Positions 24,428-37,327 of a DNA stretch of 64,000 nucleotides are shown piece after piece (the stretch's first letter is position 1; every line of letters begins with the position of its first letter). The stretch comes from Cubamyces lactineus (taxonomy: Eukaryota > Basidiomycota > Agaricomycetes > Polyporales > Polyporaceae). The DNA lies in assembly GCA_022376465.1 (NCBI GenBank), contig JACDTU010000006.1, positions 1,786,439 to 1,850,438 of the forward strand. The letters are read 5' to 3'. The notes under the pieces are model-generated. The model was not told where the DNA came from. It did no database searches and was given only the letters and a program-made list of their open reading frames with translations. A program made the position numbers and the translations under genes.

Positions 24428-26082
24428 TCATAGCTTCGAGAGCACGGCCTCGAACTTGTCCGTGCCCCCAAGGCTGCGCTCGCCGACCTCGCGCCACCAC
24501 CGCTCGGCCTCCGTGTCAGCGTCGTACGCAAATTGCGCCTCGTTCTTCTTCCGGTCCGCCCACTGGTTCGGGCTGCCTTCTAGTGCGTCCTCACCCCGTT
24601 CGCCCCGGAGCACCTTGAACTCGATCTCCATCGCCGCGCGCATCTGCGCATCCCGCGCTTCTTGTTCGGGTCCGTCGGGTAGGTGGAAGATCTTCTGGTT
24701 AAGACGCGACTGGCGTTGTGTCTCTGCTGTACGAGGTAGTCGGAGGTCTTCGTACGCCTGGAGGAGCCCACGGAGCTGTGCGGGGTGTTGCAGTCGAGAA
24801 AGCAAGTTCCCGAGAACGGCGGCGTCTTCGATGGCCATCGCAGCACCTTGTGCGCGGTAGGGCTGTCACGGCGTTTGAGTCAGCTGCGCAGAACAATACC
24901 GACGAAGATACAGGACGCACGAGCATGGGGTGGCACGCGTCGCCGAGGAGGATAACCTTATATGACGGGTGAATCCACTTGTTGAGTGGCTGACGGTCCA
25001 TGAGCCGCCACTTGAGCGTCGAATTGACGAAGCCCAGGAGCTTCCGGATGCTAGTGAAGAGAGCCGGACGTACGTTAGCACTCGTTCCAATACGGACGGA
25101 CGCCAGAGAGCACTGCGGACTGCGGAATGACGCACTTACCGAGGCTCGAAGTCGGCGAAATCAGCGCGCATCTTGTCCGCGCTGCCCTCGGCTGTCCACG
25201 ACTCGACAGACCCATCGTCGGGGTGTGCGAGGACGATGTTGAACTCTTTCTTGGCTCGCTACATGTCGTGGAGTAGACAAGTCAGTTCCAGCGTGGCTAG
25301 CACGAGCGCCGCTAGCTCGCGTAAATACGTACAATATTATACGCCATGATGTGGCGCCCGGGGCCCATCCATCCGGTCATTTCGGGGATGTCAACAAATC
25401 CCTTGAGCTCCGGGTCTTTGAGCAGCAGATGCGAGGGAATGATGGCCCGGTAGACGGCGTCCCCTGTGGGCTCCGCAGGGTTCGTATGCCCGAGGACGAC
25501 CCGCTGAATGGTGCTCTTGACACCGTCCGCCCCGACGATGAGATCACCATGAACGACCTCGCCGGTCGCCAATGTGATAGAGGGTGCGTCAGGGTCGACA
25601 CTGACTACGGTCGACTTGAGGCGGAGGTCCATGAACGGTACGGCGAGGTCAAAAAGGAGTTTGTGGAGGTCGGCGCGGTGAATGTGGTAGTAGGGGGAGC
25701 CGTAGCGGCGTTCCATGTCTGCCCAGCTGGTATATGCAACCCGCTCACCGGTATTGTATTTGCGGAGAACAATAGCGTCCGGGCGGACTGCGACAGACTC
25801 GAGAGCGTCGCCAACGCCCCACCTCCTGAGTAGCCTGGAGACATTTGGAGTAACTTGGATGCCAGCGCCGACCTCACCGATAGCAGAGGCGGACTCGAAA
25901 AGGGTAACCTTGTGTCCTGCTTGTCCAAGACAGTGAGCAGCGGCGAGACCGCCCATGCCACAGCCGACGACGAGGACATGGAGACGGTGTGCGGCCTTTC
26001 GACCGTCGTAGAGTCGAGTGTGGAGCGAGATACCCTCCGCAGAGGCGGCGCGGTGGGCAGCTACAGGTTCGTGGGTGGCCAT
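24428..26082 (-). CDS. FAD-dependent monooxygenase (salicylate-hydroxylase-like)
   Basis: Four exons, 26082-25333, 25258-25140, 25050-24921, 24862-24428, giving 477 aa. Class A flavoprotein hydroxylase motifs appear in order: GxGxxG as VVGCGMGGLAAAH at about residue 38, the DG motif in IVGADGVKST at about residue 180, and GDACHPMLPYRAQGAAMAIEDA binding FAD ribityl/pyrophosphate at about residue 330. Such enzymes insert oxygen into an aromatic or heteroaromatic acid using NAD(P)H and O2 in the cytosol. Fungal relatives act on salicylate, 3-hydroxybenzoate and hydroxynicotinate. No targeting signal is seen. The nearby permease and lam-like pair would fit an N-heterocycle substrate, but this is conjecture. 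Confidence 0.93.
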
Positions 26083-27909
26083 GGTCGGAGAAGCGACAGG
26101 AGAGGGGGGCTCGGAGGAGGCGAGATTAGAGGCTGGCAGGGTAGATATACGGACGCGCAGGGTAAACGATTAGACGGTGGTGTTATGGTATAGCCCATTA
26201 GAGCGTCAGCCAGCGCGAAAGGGCGTCATGCAGAAGAGAAGGCCGGACCTAGGACTGGTCGCATCAGCCACGAGTTCCCATGGACTGGCGGTCATTGACG
26301 CTGCGATTCCCTTTTGCGAGGGCGGGGAACACAGCTCAAACCCCGCAGATCTCCCTCGCTCAGCCCCCGTTCGGCCGGTAGCGTCTCCCCTCGCCGAGGG
26401 GCTCGTTCTCACGTGGACCTCGGAGCCAGCGGGTCGTGACTTGACTAGCGGGATGTGTCATGGAGACTGTGGCATGTTCCGCGACGCCGCCAAGAGAGCT
26501 TGATATAGCACATACACGAGGGAAATGGGCCAGTTGCGCTGAAAACAGCGAGCGGGAGGTCGTCGTCGTCGTCGAACGTCGTTCGAGTTGTGGTGGTGGA
26601 TGCGGGGAAAGGTGCGGGGTGCGGGGAAACCGGCGGCTGATTCATTTACCCTAACCACGGCTCGGGAGACTAATGAAATCGGCGATTCAAGCTCAGCTCA
26701 TCGGACTCCAATATAGAGTTCATCACTGCATGCAGACTCCTTGCTCCGTATCCGTATCTTCTCAGCATTCCCTCACATCGGCCCATTAGGTGGAATCGGA
26801 CACCCGAGTTGGATATTTTCAGCCGTTCACAGAAATACATCAGAATAGCACAAGTCTGAATTACACCTCCAAGGTAGTACTTCGACGCGGCCTAGCCTTT
26901 GCACTAAGCGGGGCACCATGTTCTCTCGGCTTTCGTAGGTTTCGGCATTCGCACCATACGGCACTCTAACCGCATGCTTGCATACAGTGCTTCAAGTCCT
27001 TCAGCACCTTACAGTTCCCGCCGTATAGGTTGTATCAGCTCAGACCAGAACGCGGGATTCAACGGTCTCGTGGATGTATCACTCGCTGTTTAGACTAACA
27101 GACATCCTCCTCTCCTGATCAAGGAAATGTCAGCGTTACCATAACATGCCACTTAATTCATTCGACTCGATCCCACAGCACTGGGCGCGGTGTGAACGGA
27201 CGCGGAACATGAATCTGCATACCTTGCATATTACCGTGAGAAGCTGGCCCGCTGTTCCGGTAAGCACGATTCCTCGCTCCCGCAGACACGACTCATTTCA
27301 GTACACGGCTGGTAAGGTAAGTAACGGAATCGCCTGTACGGTACAGTACAGATTTACCCTCAGGGACGCCGAATCCAGGGCCGGCGAAGTGTCAAATATG
27401 GCTGAGTGCGATGGACGCGTCGTTGGGCGCCTTCTTGCTAGTAATCAATCACCCAACGCGGGGTCGTGACCGTGTTGTGTGTAGCGCCCACCGAAGTGTG
27501 CGTCGGGCGTGCACCACGCGCCGGGTCGGCTGGGCAAGATGGCAGGACGGTCGTCGCGAGCAATCGTTACAGCATTCCTACGACTGTATGAGGGGCGGCA
27601 ACATGCGAGAGAACTGGAGGACAGGTCCCATATAGCCTCGCAAGAACCAATCCTCCGACCGGTGCGGGGTGACGAACACGAGTGGGCCTGAGCGTATTTT
27701 GGGTGGTGGTGGTGTACGGGGAAGCTGCGGCGAGAAGTGCGCATCGGACTGCCTAGGACGTACTATGTCGCACTCTTAGGTACGCTCTTCCTCGGAAAAT
27801 GTGTATATGCGCCATCATGTGCGGTCGTACCTACATAATCTCCTCCATTGCTTTGATATAACGGGTACTCGGCCCTCCACGATTCCTTGCCGGGCCTGCA
27901 TCCTGTCGC
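26083..27909. other. Intergenic, no supported gene
   Basis: About 1.8 kb between the monooxygenase start and the end of the LamB-like gene. Frames are short and unsupported on both strands. The part at 26500-27100 is comparatively AT-rich. Confidence 0.45.
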
Positions 27910-29505
27910 TTACTGTAATTGCGCGTTGTTCCTGTCCACCAACGCCTTCACCGTCTCAGCGATCTCGACCGCGCCCTGCAACGCCATCACACGTATTCAG
28001 CTTTCACGCTCTCACGCGCAGGACCAATGATTGGCGTCGAGATGCGAGAGAAGAAGGGAACGGGAGCACGTAGGAGCACGTACCGGAGTATCAGAGTGGC
28101 AGCAGATAGAGACTTCTGTGACGCCTTCGGTGAGAGGGAGGGAGCCCGTGGTGGTCGTGATGCGCTTCTCCTCGAGTAATCTGTTCACCCTATCGCGCAC
28201 GACGGACGCTGAGAGCGGCTCGTGCGTCCTATCCGCACAATGCAACAGTCAGCGATACTGCTTTGTGGCCAAAGAAGTACTTCGAGGCCAACTCGGCATT
28301 CGGCACAAGGTACGAGTACGGGGAATCTGGGACACGCACTTTGTAATCAACAGCTTCCCCTCGGGGCTATACTCCATGTCGACGAACCATTCTGGACGCA
28401 AAAGAGGTGGGAGCAGGGTCATCTATCCATATGCAGCCTCTGCAGGACAGATTCTTACCAGCGATGAACGGAACGCCGAGTTCCTTCGCGGCGGCTTGGT
28501 GATGTGTACCCGGGAGACCCATGAAGGGTACGTTGAACGTCTTTGCAACTCCCACCGCCGCCCGAGCGAGCGCAGGGTCGCGTGCGGTCATGCCGTAAAC
28601 TGCTCCGTGAGGCTTGATCTATATGGAGTTGCATTGAGATTGAACGTTGGCCCATATAGGAAGAAGGTAATGGAATCTACTGACGTGGTTGAGTGTGAGG
28701 CCGTGGGCGACCAAAAAGCCCATCAAGGCGCCGACTTGGTAAATGAAGCACGATGCGAGCTCTTCCTGTAGTATGCATTAGCCTCCTGTAACGAAGATGT
28801 AGTCCCTGCATATGCACGAGAGACTCACTGGTTCCATAGCCATCTCACGACGGCCAAAGCCTTGCCTGTCCGGCAGCGACGGGTGGGCGCCGACGTGGAC
28901 GTTGTTCGTCTTGGCGAGACGTACCGTCTCGTTCATAATGGAGAAGTCCCTATAAAGGTTGTCAGTACTACACGCATGCTATGCATATACACCCTAACTT
29001 ACGATGCGTGGAATCCACATGCGACGTTGGCGAGGTGAATCGTCTTCATGAGGGCCGCGTCGTCGCCCTTGCGAGTGCCGGCATTGATATCATGTCTCGG
29101 CGAGTCGATTCAAAGAGCTTGGAGACATACCATCTTATAGAGAGAGTAGCCCTAAAACGCAGGAATAATTGTATCAGCATCGTGGACCAGTCGCCTGTGC
29201 AACCATGAGTCCCTGAAGATGGTTGGCAGAAAGTCTTCCGACTCTTCGCATCAGCTGGGACGCTGAAGCGCCCATGAAGCGTTTGTGGCGTTGACGCGGG
29301 CTTCCACCTCTCCGTCCTCACCACCACCCTCTGGCACCTGCTCCTCTGCGCGGCTGGCGATATCACCGATACAACACTGCTTTATCAATCTGTGTACCAC
29401 TGGCCATGCAGGGACCTTCGAAGCGCAAGGAAAGGCGAAGGCTGATGAGTGTATGTTACCCACCTCACCCATATCGCAGTTCACTGTTGCACGGATACGC
29501 GTCAT
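27910..29505 (-). CDS. lamB: LamB/YcsF family protein (5-oxoprolinase subunit A-like)
   Basis: Nine exons, 29505-29464, 29151-29131, 29067-29003, 28949-28829, 28765-28685, 28618-28459, 28391-28340, 28228-28084, 27975-27910, giving 250 aa, the usual family length. Signatures: VNCDMGEGYSLYKMGDD at the N-terminus, [30 protein letters not shown] and [13 protein letters not shown], whose His/Asp residues form the family's putative active site. Bacterial PxpA works with PxpB/PxpC to open 5-oxoproline with ATP; Aspergillus lamB is needed for 2-pyrrolidinone use. It is divergent from the urea-carboxylase-like gene, with 481 bp between starts. The first intron is 312 nt, far longer than others here, and exon 2 is only 21 nt. 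Confidence 0.93.
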
Positions 29506-29986
29506 CTTGAGATTGAAGAGTGGGTGAGAGTACAAAACCGAGGCTAAGGTGATGGGGTGTAGGAGAGGTGATCCGGTGAGTAGACCAATGTCGAAAGGCG
29601 TGTCTGTGGCACGTCTCAGACTGACGGCCTTGTCCCGCAGGATCCCTTATATCATAGCCGCCTCGAGTGCTGGACGCGCATAAACCGTTAAAATAGATAG
29701 CACGAACTTAGGAGCATATCAGGCGGTGCGGTCATCCATCCCCTGCAATGGTCATGAGGCCTACGCCGACCGCGGCCCGCTCACAAGAACCTATCTGTGC
29801 GCGCGGCGTCGCTGTCAGACGTGCTACGCGGTGCCATCCCTTGGCATCGCAGCGCGCGCCGTTCCCTCGCTATCGCGAGCTATACATACCACGCCTATAT
29901 CGACGTCCATCGTGTGCCGACCTTCGGAATCACCGTCTTTGAACCTGACTCCTCAGGTTGACTGCTACGTGCCTCTGACCTCGACC

Positions 29987-32900
29987 ATGTCTACCACTGC
30001 AACGCCCGACTACTCGAGGCACAAGCTGCTCGTCGCGAACCGTGGCGAGATCGCCGTCCGCGTCTTGCGCACCGCGCGTCGTCTCCGGATTCGAACTGTA
30101 GCCGTCTACACCCGCTCGGACGCTACCGCACCTCACGTCGTCCTCGCCGACGAGGCTGTCGCTCTCCGGCCTGAAGACGACGATCCCGTGTCGAACGCGC
30201 GCGGATACCTAGACGCCGACGCGATAGTCACGATATGCAAGGAGCGTGGTGTGACGCTTGTTCACCCTGGGTATGGGTTCCTCTCGGAGAACGCGCACTT
30301 TGCGCAGATGGTCGTCGATGCGGGGATCGCGTGGCTTGGTCCGCGCCCAGACACGATTGAGGCGATGGGATTGAAGCATCGCGCGCGCGAGCTCGCCGTG
30401 GAGGTCGATGTGCCCCTCGTACCGGGGTCTAAGAGCCTCTTGCGGGACGTCGAGGACGCTGTGGACTTGGCGAACGGGATTGGCTACCCGGTCATGCTCA
30501 AGTCGACTGCGGGTGGCGGCGGTATGGGCCTAGTGGTTTGTCATTCCGCAGAGGAGCTGCGCGTCCGGTTCGCATCTACACAGGCTCGCGCGAAGGCATG
30601 TGATGCATTTGTACGTCCTCTGGCACGTTCGAGGGTTGACGTCGCCAACAGAGCTTGTTCCACAATGACGGTGTGTTCATTGAGAGGTACTACGCCGCCG
30701 CGCGTCATATAGAAGTGCAGGTATGGATATAAATTGCTTCGCTTATTCAGAACGGATCGGCTGACAGTTACGTTGTAGGTCTTTGGCGATGGTCAGGGGC
30801 ACGCTATCCACATGGGCGAGCGTGAGTGTAGCGTCCAGCGCAGGCACCAGAAGGTCATCGAAGAGGCGCCGAGTCCATTCATGCTCACTCGTCCAGGTAT
30901 GAACGCGGTGCTCATCGCGTCTCGCTAGACTTACACAATTTGATAGATGTGCAGCGAAAAATGTGGGACGCTGCCGTGCGCCTTGCTGAACATGTTCAGT
31001 ACGAGTCTGCAGGTAACTCAATATGAGCTTGCTACCATCTTGCTGCTGACCTCTCTACTACCCAATAGGCACTGTGGAGTTCCTGGTTGACGACGCAACA
31101 GGGCAGTTCTTCTTCCTCGAGATGAACACCCGACTCCAAGTAGAGCATCCCGTGACGGAGCAGATCAACCCCGGACTGGACATTGTCGAGCTCATGATAC
31201 TTCAAGGCATCACGAAGCACGATAAACTTCCCAACACGATCCTCGCCCACCCGGCGTTCGATCAACGCCTCTATGCTATCGCTTCACAGGAGAAAGGCAA
31301 GCACGCGATCGAGGTCCGCGTGTACTGTGAGAACCCCGCAGCGCAGTTCAAGCCTTGTCCCGGCGTCTTGCAGCGCGTAGAATTACCAAGACACGAGTGG
31401 CTGCGTGTGGAGTCCTGGGTAAGCGGCTCGGTTACCTCGGCGGAGATAGAGAGGTGGTTTTGTCTGACGCGTTGGGATAGGTTGAGACGGGAACGACGAT
31501 TACGCCGTATTTTGACCCGTTGGCGTGCAAGTTGATCGTGACGGGCGCGGACCGTCCTGAGGCGATCGCGCGGCTCGTACAAGTGCTCTCGGAGGCTGAG
31601 ATCTATGGGCCACCGAACAACATACAGTACCTTCGTGCCATATGCGAGTCGCAGGTATTTCAAGATGGCGCTGCGACGACAACCTTCCTCGATACGTTCG
31701 CATTCACGCCGAGGTCTGTGCCTTATTACACGCATGTATCCTGTCACTGATGATGAACATTGAAATAGGGCTTTCACAGTTCTCAGCGGTGGCCTAGAAA
31801 CTACGGTGCAGGACTACCCCGGACGCAAGATTGGTCTTGGAATCCCGCGAAGCGGACCCATGGACTCGATCGCCTTTCGCATGGCGAACGTCCTCGTCGG
31901 CAACGAACCCGGCACAGAAGCCCTCGAGCTCACATTAACAGGCTGTCGTCTCATTTTCCATGCCACTGCCGTGATCGCCGTCACAGGGGCCAGTGGTAAG
32001 CTGACCGTGGACGGACGCGAGGTGCCGTTCTGGTCGAGCGTTGTAGTCAGCCCTGGGAACAAGGTGGTGATTGGCAACGCCAAGGATGCGGGGATGCGAA
32101 TGTATCTCGCCGTCAAGGGAGGCTTTTCGGAGATCCCGAAGTATCTCGGGTCGAAGTCGACGTCGTTGGGACTGGGTGGATATCAAGGGCGCGCGCTCAC
32201 CGCTGGCGACCAGCTTGCTTTGGGCGACTGCGCTCCTGCCTCCTCCAACGTATCATCCCCGTCATCTCTCGTTCTCCCTGCGTCACTTACACCAACGTAC
32301 CCGAATGAATGGTCCATACACGTCCTCGCCGGGCCACACTGCGACCCCACGTTCGTCACTCCAGAAGGCATCAACGCATTCTTTGCGACCAAGTGGACCG
32401 TCAGCGCGGCGAGCAACCGGATGGGCGTACGGCTGGAGGGCCCCCAAATCGCTTGGGCGCGAACGACAGGTGGCGAGGGCGGCTCGCACCCGAGCAATAT
32501 CTTGGACAATGGGTATGCGTATGGAACGGTGAACGTGAACGGGGACACGCCTGTGATATTGGCGAACGAGGGCCCGGACATGGGCGGGTACGCGTGCGTG
32601 TGCACGGTAGCCAGCGCAGATATGTGAGTGCGAGATCTGCGCAAGGCGTCTCACTTCAAAGAGCCAGTGGGAGGCTAACGACCCCTCGGCCGCAGGTGGA
32701 AACTAGGACAGCTGAGAGCAGGCTCGACGGTTCAGTTCAAACAAGTGTCGCACGAACAGGCTGTTGATCTACTACACCACCAAGAGCGCCTCATCGACAG
32801 CTTGGTGGAATTCAGCAAGACTACCAAGGCTCCTGTTTTTCCGACTCTTGGGGAGTTTGATGTCGTCTCTATGGACCCACGACTGTATGTAAGGCATGCA

Positions 32901-34760
32901 GATACGACCAGCGGTCGTCCCGGTGTAGTCTTCCGCCAGGTGCGCATCGATTCCTGGCATTTTTTGATGTGTCGGCTGATACGTGATTGCGCATTCTTGA
33001 TCGACAGGCAGGCGACTCGGCGATTCTGGTCGAATTCGGCGAGATGACGCTCGACTTTGGGATACGAGCGCGGATCCATGCGTTTGAGGCGGAAGTCAGG
33101 AGGAGGGCGATTTCGGGTGTGTGGTCTCTCGCGCCGTGCATCAGGTCAACGATGGTTAGTTTGCATCAGCGTTCCTTGCTATCGCATTTGCTGAACTCCT
33201 TTCCTTCTTCTTTTCGCGCGCATGTACAGGTTCACTTCGATCCCCTCATTACGAGTCAGTCAGCCCTGCTCACTGCGCTAGTGGATGCAGAGGCATCGCT
33301 CCCCGCCAACGTCGAATCACTCACCTTCCCGGGGCGTAAGATCACGTTCCCCGTCGTTCTCGACGACAGGTGGAACCGCGAGGCTCTGGAGAAGTATATG
33401 CGCAGCATTCGTGACGAGGCCGCTTACCTGCCTAGCAACATTGAGTACCTGGCGAGGACGAACGGGCTGCAGAGTAAAGCGGAGGCCTTGAAGCTGCTCG
33501 TGAAGACTGACTGGGTGAGTCCGGCATCAAGTGTTGGGATTGTCTGCTCATGATGCGTTTGCAGCTCGTACTGGGCGTTGGCTTCTATCTCGCGTGTCCC
33601 TTCCTGGTTCCTGTAAGCCATCCAACGTTCCAGGGAGTGCCTATAGACTAAAGCGAGTGCGTAGATTGACCCTCGCTGCCGCCTGATAGGCCAGAAGATG
33701 AACCCTTCGCGAACGTACACGCCTCGAGTGAGTCGGGCGATGTCTTTCCCGTGGCTGTCCACTTTGCTCACTGTCTCACCTCTCATTTCAGGGTGCCATT
33801 GGTATCGCTGGAGTTGTTGCAGCCATATATCCCATCGAGTCTCCCGGAGGCTATCAGCTATTTGGCCGTACATTGCCTCCTTGGCAGACTTGGGGCAAGG
33901 GTCAGAACTTCGGCCCGGACAGCCCTTGGCTGCTCCGGCCATTCGATCAGGTAGGTTTGCAATATGAACACAAGGTCTGTGTTTCTGACGATCTGTGCCT
34001 CCATAGATTGCATGGGAAGCCGTCAGCGAAGACGAGTATCTACAGGTAAGCAGGATTGTCCAGCACTCTTACACCGAAAATCAAGATGGTGCTGTCGTAG
34101 TTCGAGAACCGCTTTGATGCAGGACAATACGCGTTCAAGGTAGGGTCCTGCGCCTTCTAGGGCCGGTACTGTCATTCACCCTGAGGTCAGATCGAGGATA
34201 CGGAGTTCTCGATGGCGGAATATGCTACGTTTGTGAACAGCATCGCCGATGAGATCAAGGAGTTCAAAGCGAGGCAAGCAGCAGGCGTGGCAGCCGAAGA
34301 TGCACGGTGCGTCAGATGCGATGATACGATGCACGCAAGCGTACCTGATTGAAGATGACTATAGCGAGCGGGAACTATTCGCGAAGTGGGATCGTCGACG
34401 ACGCGAGGAGATCGAAGCACGCCAGTCGCAGAGCGCTGATTCAGACGGCAAGTCAACCTGTGGTGATCGCCATTGCTTGGCGTATGGCTTATTGTATAAT
34501 GAACGTCAACAGGTACCCCAGAGGAAAGTGGCGAATTTGTCCCATCTTCACTGACCGCGCACGTATGGAAGATCAAGTGTGCAGTCGGCGACGTCGTCGA
34601 AACGGCGGAGGACGTGCTCATTATCCTCGAGGCGATGAAGACCGAGGTCAATGTTGAAGCTGGGGAAGAATTCGTTGGACGTAAAGTCAAAGGCTTTGGT
34701 AGAGGGGTAAAAGAGGGAGGTTCCGTCCAAGCTGGGGATGCACTCGTGTATTTCGACTGA
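29987..34760 (+). CDS. lamA: Biotin-dependent urea-carboxylase-like protein (LamA-type)
   Basis: Eighteen exons: 29987-30595, 30652-30720, 30779-30896, 30947-31012, 31069-31418, 31481-31713, 31769-32623, 32696-32939, 33008-33154, 33230-33514, 33565-33612, 33665-33727, 33792-33950, 34007-34045, 34101-34139, 34191-34306, 34365-34447, 34513-34760. They sum to 1256 aa. Domains in order: biotin carboxylase ([59 protein letters not shown]), AHS2/KipA ([20 protein letters not shown]), AHS1/KipI ([38 protein letters not shown]), a linker, and a biotinyl domain with EAMKTEV. No allophanate hydrolase domain is present, unlike Dur1,2. Introns 1 and 17 use GC donors. Probably ATP-dependent carboxylation of a urea-, amide- or lactam-like substrate. 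Confidence 0.93.
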
Positions 34761-35903
34761 TGGGCTCACTGCCTGAGTATTGATCTGTGTAACTACAAGT
34801 TCCAGAGGTTGTCGCTCTCAGAATCCACACAGAATCATGTGCACGGTTGCGTATGTTCGAGTGCTTGCTCCTTGACCAGGATGTACGCCGCACAGGTGAT
34901 TGCCGCGTATACATACGGGCGTCTCACCTCCTTGCAACGTTGCCTTCCGAACGTCACTCCCTGACTCGGAACCATCACCATGTGTCCCCGCCAGCTCTAG
35001 GTTGCGCCTGCAGCTTGATCCCTTCTTCTATGGCGAACTCCAACCTCAATATCTGCGAGAGCCGACAGATAGCTCAGCTATGGCACCGTATGTTTCCTCA
35101 GGCTTAGGCCGCCGAGCGCTCATAGAGGTCGTCTCGTTTGGTCGAGGCCGACGGCTGATCAGTGTGTTTTGATAGGTAGACATGATACACGCATGTTCAG
35201 GCTTGCTCATTCCAAGATGGCTATCCGATGTGACTTACACGATGGCGGAACATCGTTGTTTGGTTGTCACCCTCACAGTTGTCGGGCTTCGTCCTGAGCC
35301 TCTCACTATTCTCAAACTAAATCTCATACGCAAGTGTCATCTTAATTCGGATCTCCGAGCCAATATGCCACCTCGACCAACCGCCAAAATGAGCCCCCGC
35401 CTGCAGTGGCGGCTGGAACATTCGTTTCGCCCGCCGGGCCCCGCGGATGAGAATCGAAAGTTCCCTTTCACGTAGTTTAGCGAAAAGAAGCAGGCACTAC
35501 GTGGGTGCGCATGCCTCCAGCGGCTGATCTTGTGTATATCGCAGAGCCCTGGCCCCCGTATGCAACTGATATCCGAGGTCCATCGCTCAGCATCGGGCAT
35601 ACGTTCACATACTCTGTCGCATTCTGAATTTCTGACTATGGAGTCCAACAGGTCTCTCTCCCACACTCGCCTTCCGAATACCGTAGAAGTCGAGGCTATC
35701 TGTCATGGTTGCGAGCTGACCCTCAAACCATCCAAGTGACGAACGGGCCCAGCTGGTTGCTCGTTACGTTTGATCGCCTTCCAGAGCGAAAACACGCGGC
35801 AAGGTTTTTGGTGTATCTCATATAATATACGAGGGATGCAGGACGGTCTGCACGTCGCATCGTCCTCATTCCTACATCTGCGTCGACAAATCATTCTGAC
35901 ACA
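34761..35903. other. Intergenic, no supported gene
   Basis: About 1.1 kb between the LamA-like stop and the next SDR start. No gene, tRNA or repeat recognised; TATAATATA at about 35821-35830 could serve the downstream SDR. Confidence 0.4.
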
Positions 35904-37327
35904 ATGCCTGCTATTCCACCTCGCGCGACTGTGCTTGTCAGCGGTGCAAACGGCTACATTGGTGTCTGGGTCGTACTCGCTCTCCTGTCTCGCGGATACT
36001 CTGTGCGAGGCACCGTTCGATCCCCGAGCAAGGTCGGGGTCTTGTCTGACATCGTCTCTCGCAAGCTTCCCGATGCGGAGGCTCGCTTTGTAGGCTACGT
36101 CGTTCCGGACATCACATCTGTACGTGTTAGACGTTACTTTGCGTTCTGTTCGTCTACTAAAACCTCTTGGGTCAGCCCGGCGCATTCCGCGAAGCTGTCA
36201 AGGACGTCGATGCCGTGATACACCTTGCTTCGCCGACGTCCACCAGCATCGTCGACCCGAAAGATGCAATAGAGCCTGCTGTCCGCGGCACTACCAACGT
36301 CCTGACGAGTGTTCTAGGGTAAGTCAGTGCCGTTTTTTCGTATCTCTGGCAGTGTGTGGCTGAGTACTCACGGCCCTTTTTTTAGAGAGCCTAGGATCAA
36401 GCGAGTCGTGGTAGCTTCGTCAATCTCTGCCATCGCCAGTGCCTCGGTCGCGCCAACACGGGTATACACCGAAGACGATTGGAACGATCAGGCGATCCGG
36501 ATAGTGGAGGAGCAGGGAATTGACGCGCCGGGCCTCATCGAGTATGAAGCCAGCAAAACCCTCGCGGAACGTGGTAAGTTCCTGCATTGCTGTGACCGGG
36601 CCTCTGCCTCATACCTCTGCATATATGCAGCTGCTTGGGCGTTCCTTGAGCAGCACAAGCCTGAAGCAAAATTCGACTTGGTTGTAGTGAACCCCTCCTT
36701 GGTGTACGGTGTAAGTCCGCGCAATTCAGCTCTCCTCTAGGCGTGCATTGCCTAAGCGGAGTTGAGGCGGTAGCCTGTCGCTGACGATACGCTCGCGTCG
36801 CCCGACGATCTCCCCATAACTCCTAGTATGGTGTGGAACAACCTGTTTGCACGCCCTGCGCCGCGCGAACGAGAACCGAAAGTGTTCAACTCTGTCGATG
36901 TGCGCGATGTCAAGGATATCATGGTCAGCGCACTTGAAACCGAGGCGGCCGGCGGACAGCGGATCATCGCCAACTCTCGTACGTTCCTCTACATGTTCTA
37001 GGTCTGATACTCATTGCGGTAACTGGTCGGTTGATCTGGCAGAGATATCCACCTGGGACGAATGGGGTAAGCATCTTTGCACCACAAACTGATCCTATCG
37101 CCTGTGATTCACGACTCCCCGCAGTGCTTGTCAGCCAGGAACTCAGTCTACTCCGTCGGCTGGAGAGGGTCGACGCAGAGGTCACGAAGAAGCGTCCAGA
37201 GCACCTATTCTTCTCCAACGAGAAGGCGAAACGGCTTTTCGGGATGGAGATGCGCACGATCCGCGATACGATGAAGGACACGGTCGCTGATTTCAAGTCG
37301 CGCGGGTGGCTCAGGCATCTCGAGTAG
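35904..37327 (+). CDS. NAD-dependent epimerase/reductase (SDR, dihydroflavonol-reductase-like), intact
   Basis: Seven exons, 35904-36119, 36176-36318, 36386-36573, 36631-36710, 36774-36978, 37043-37066, 37125-37327, giving 352 aa. The TGxxGxxG loop has Ser for Thr (VLVSGANGYIGVWVV). Catalytic VVVASSISAI and YEASK are present, as is VFNSVDVRDVKDIMVSAL and the C-terminal FFSNEKAKRLFGMEMRT. Exon lengths 188, 80 and 24 match the copy at 22287 exactly, showing common descent; protein identity is moderate by eye. All introns are GT-AG. Cytosolic oxidoreductase of unknown substrate. Confidence 0.93.

Noticed and set aside
29152..29463. Possible extra exon in the 312-nt first intron of the LamB-like gene
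   Set aside because: The family alignment runs straight from CDMGE to GYSLYKM, leaving no missing residues.
29726..29986. Upstream extension of the LamA-like frame
   Set aside because: Open but without an in-frame ATG that improves the model or any carboxylase homology; the ATG at 29987 directly precedes the biotin carboxylase domain.
33700..34100. Possible break in the LamA-like gene between the AHS1 domain and the linker
   Set aside because: Short exons at 33565, 33665, 34007 and 34101 restore the frame and the conserved IDPRxRL and GGYQLFGRT motifs.
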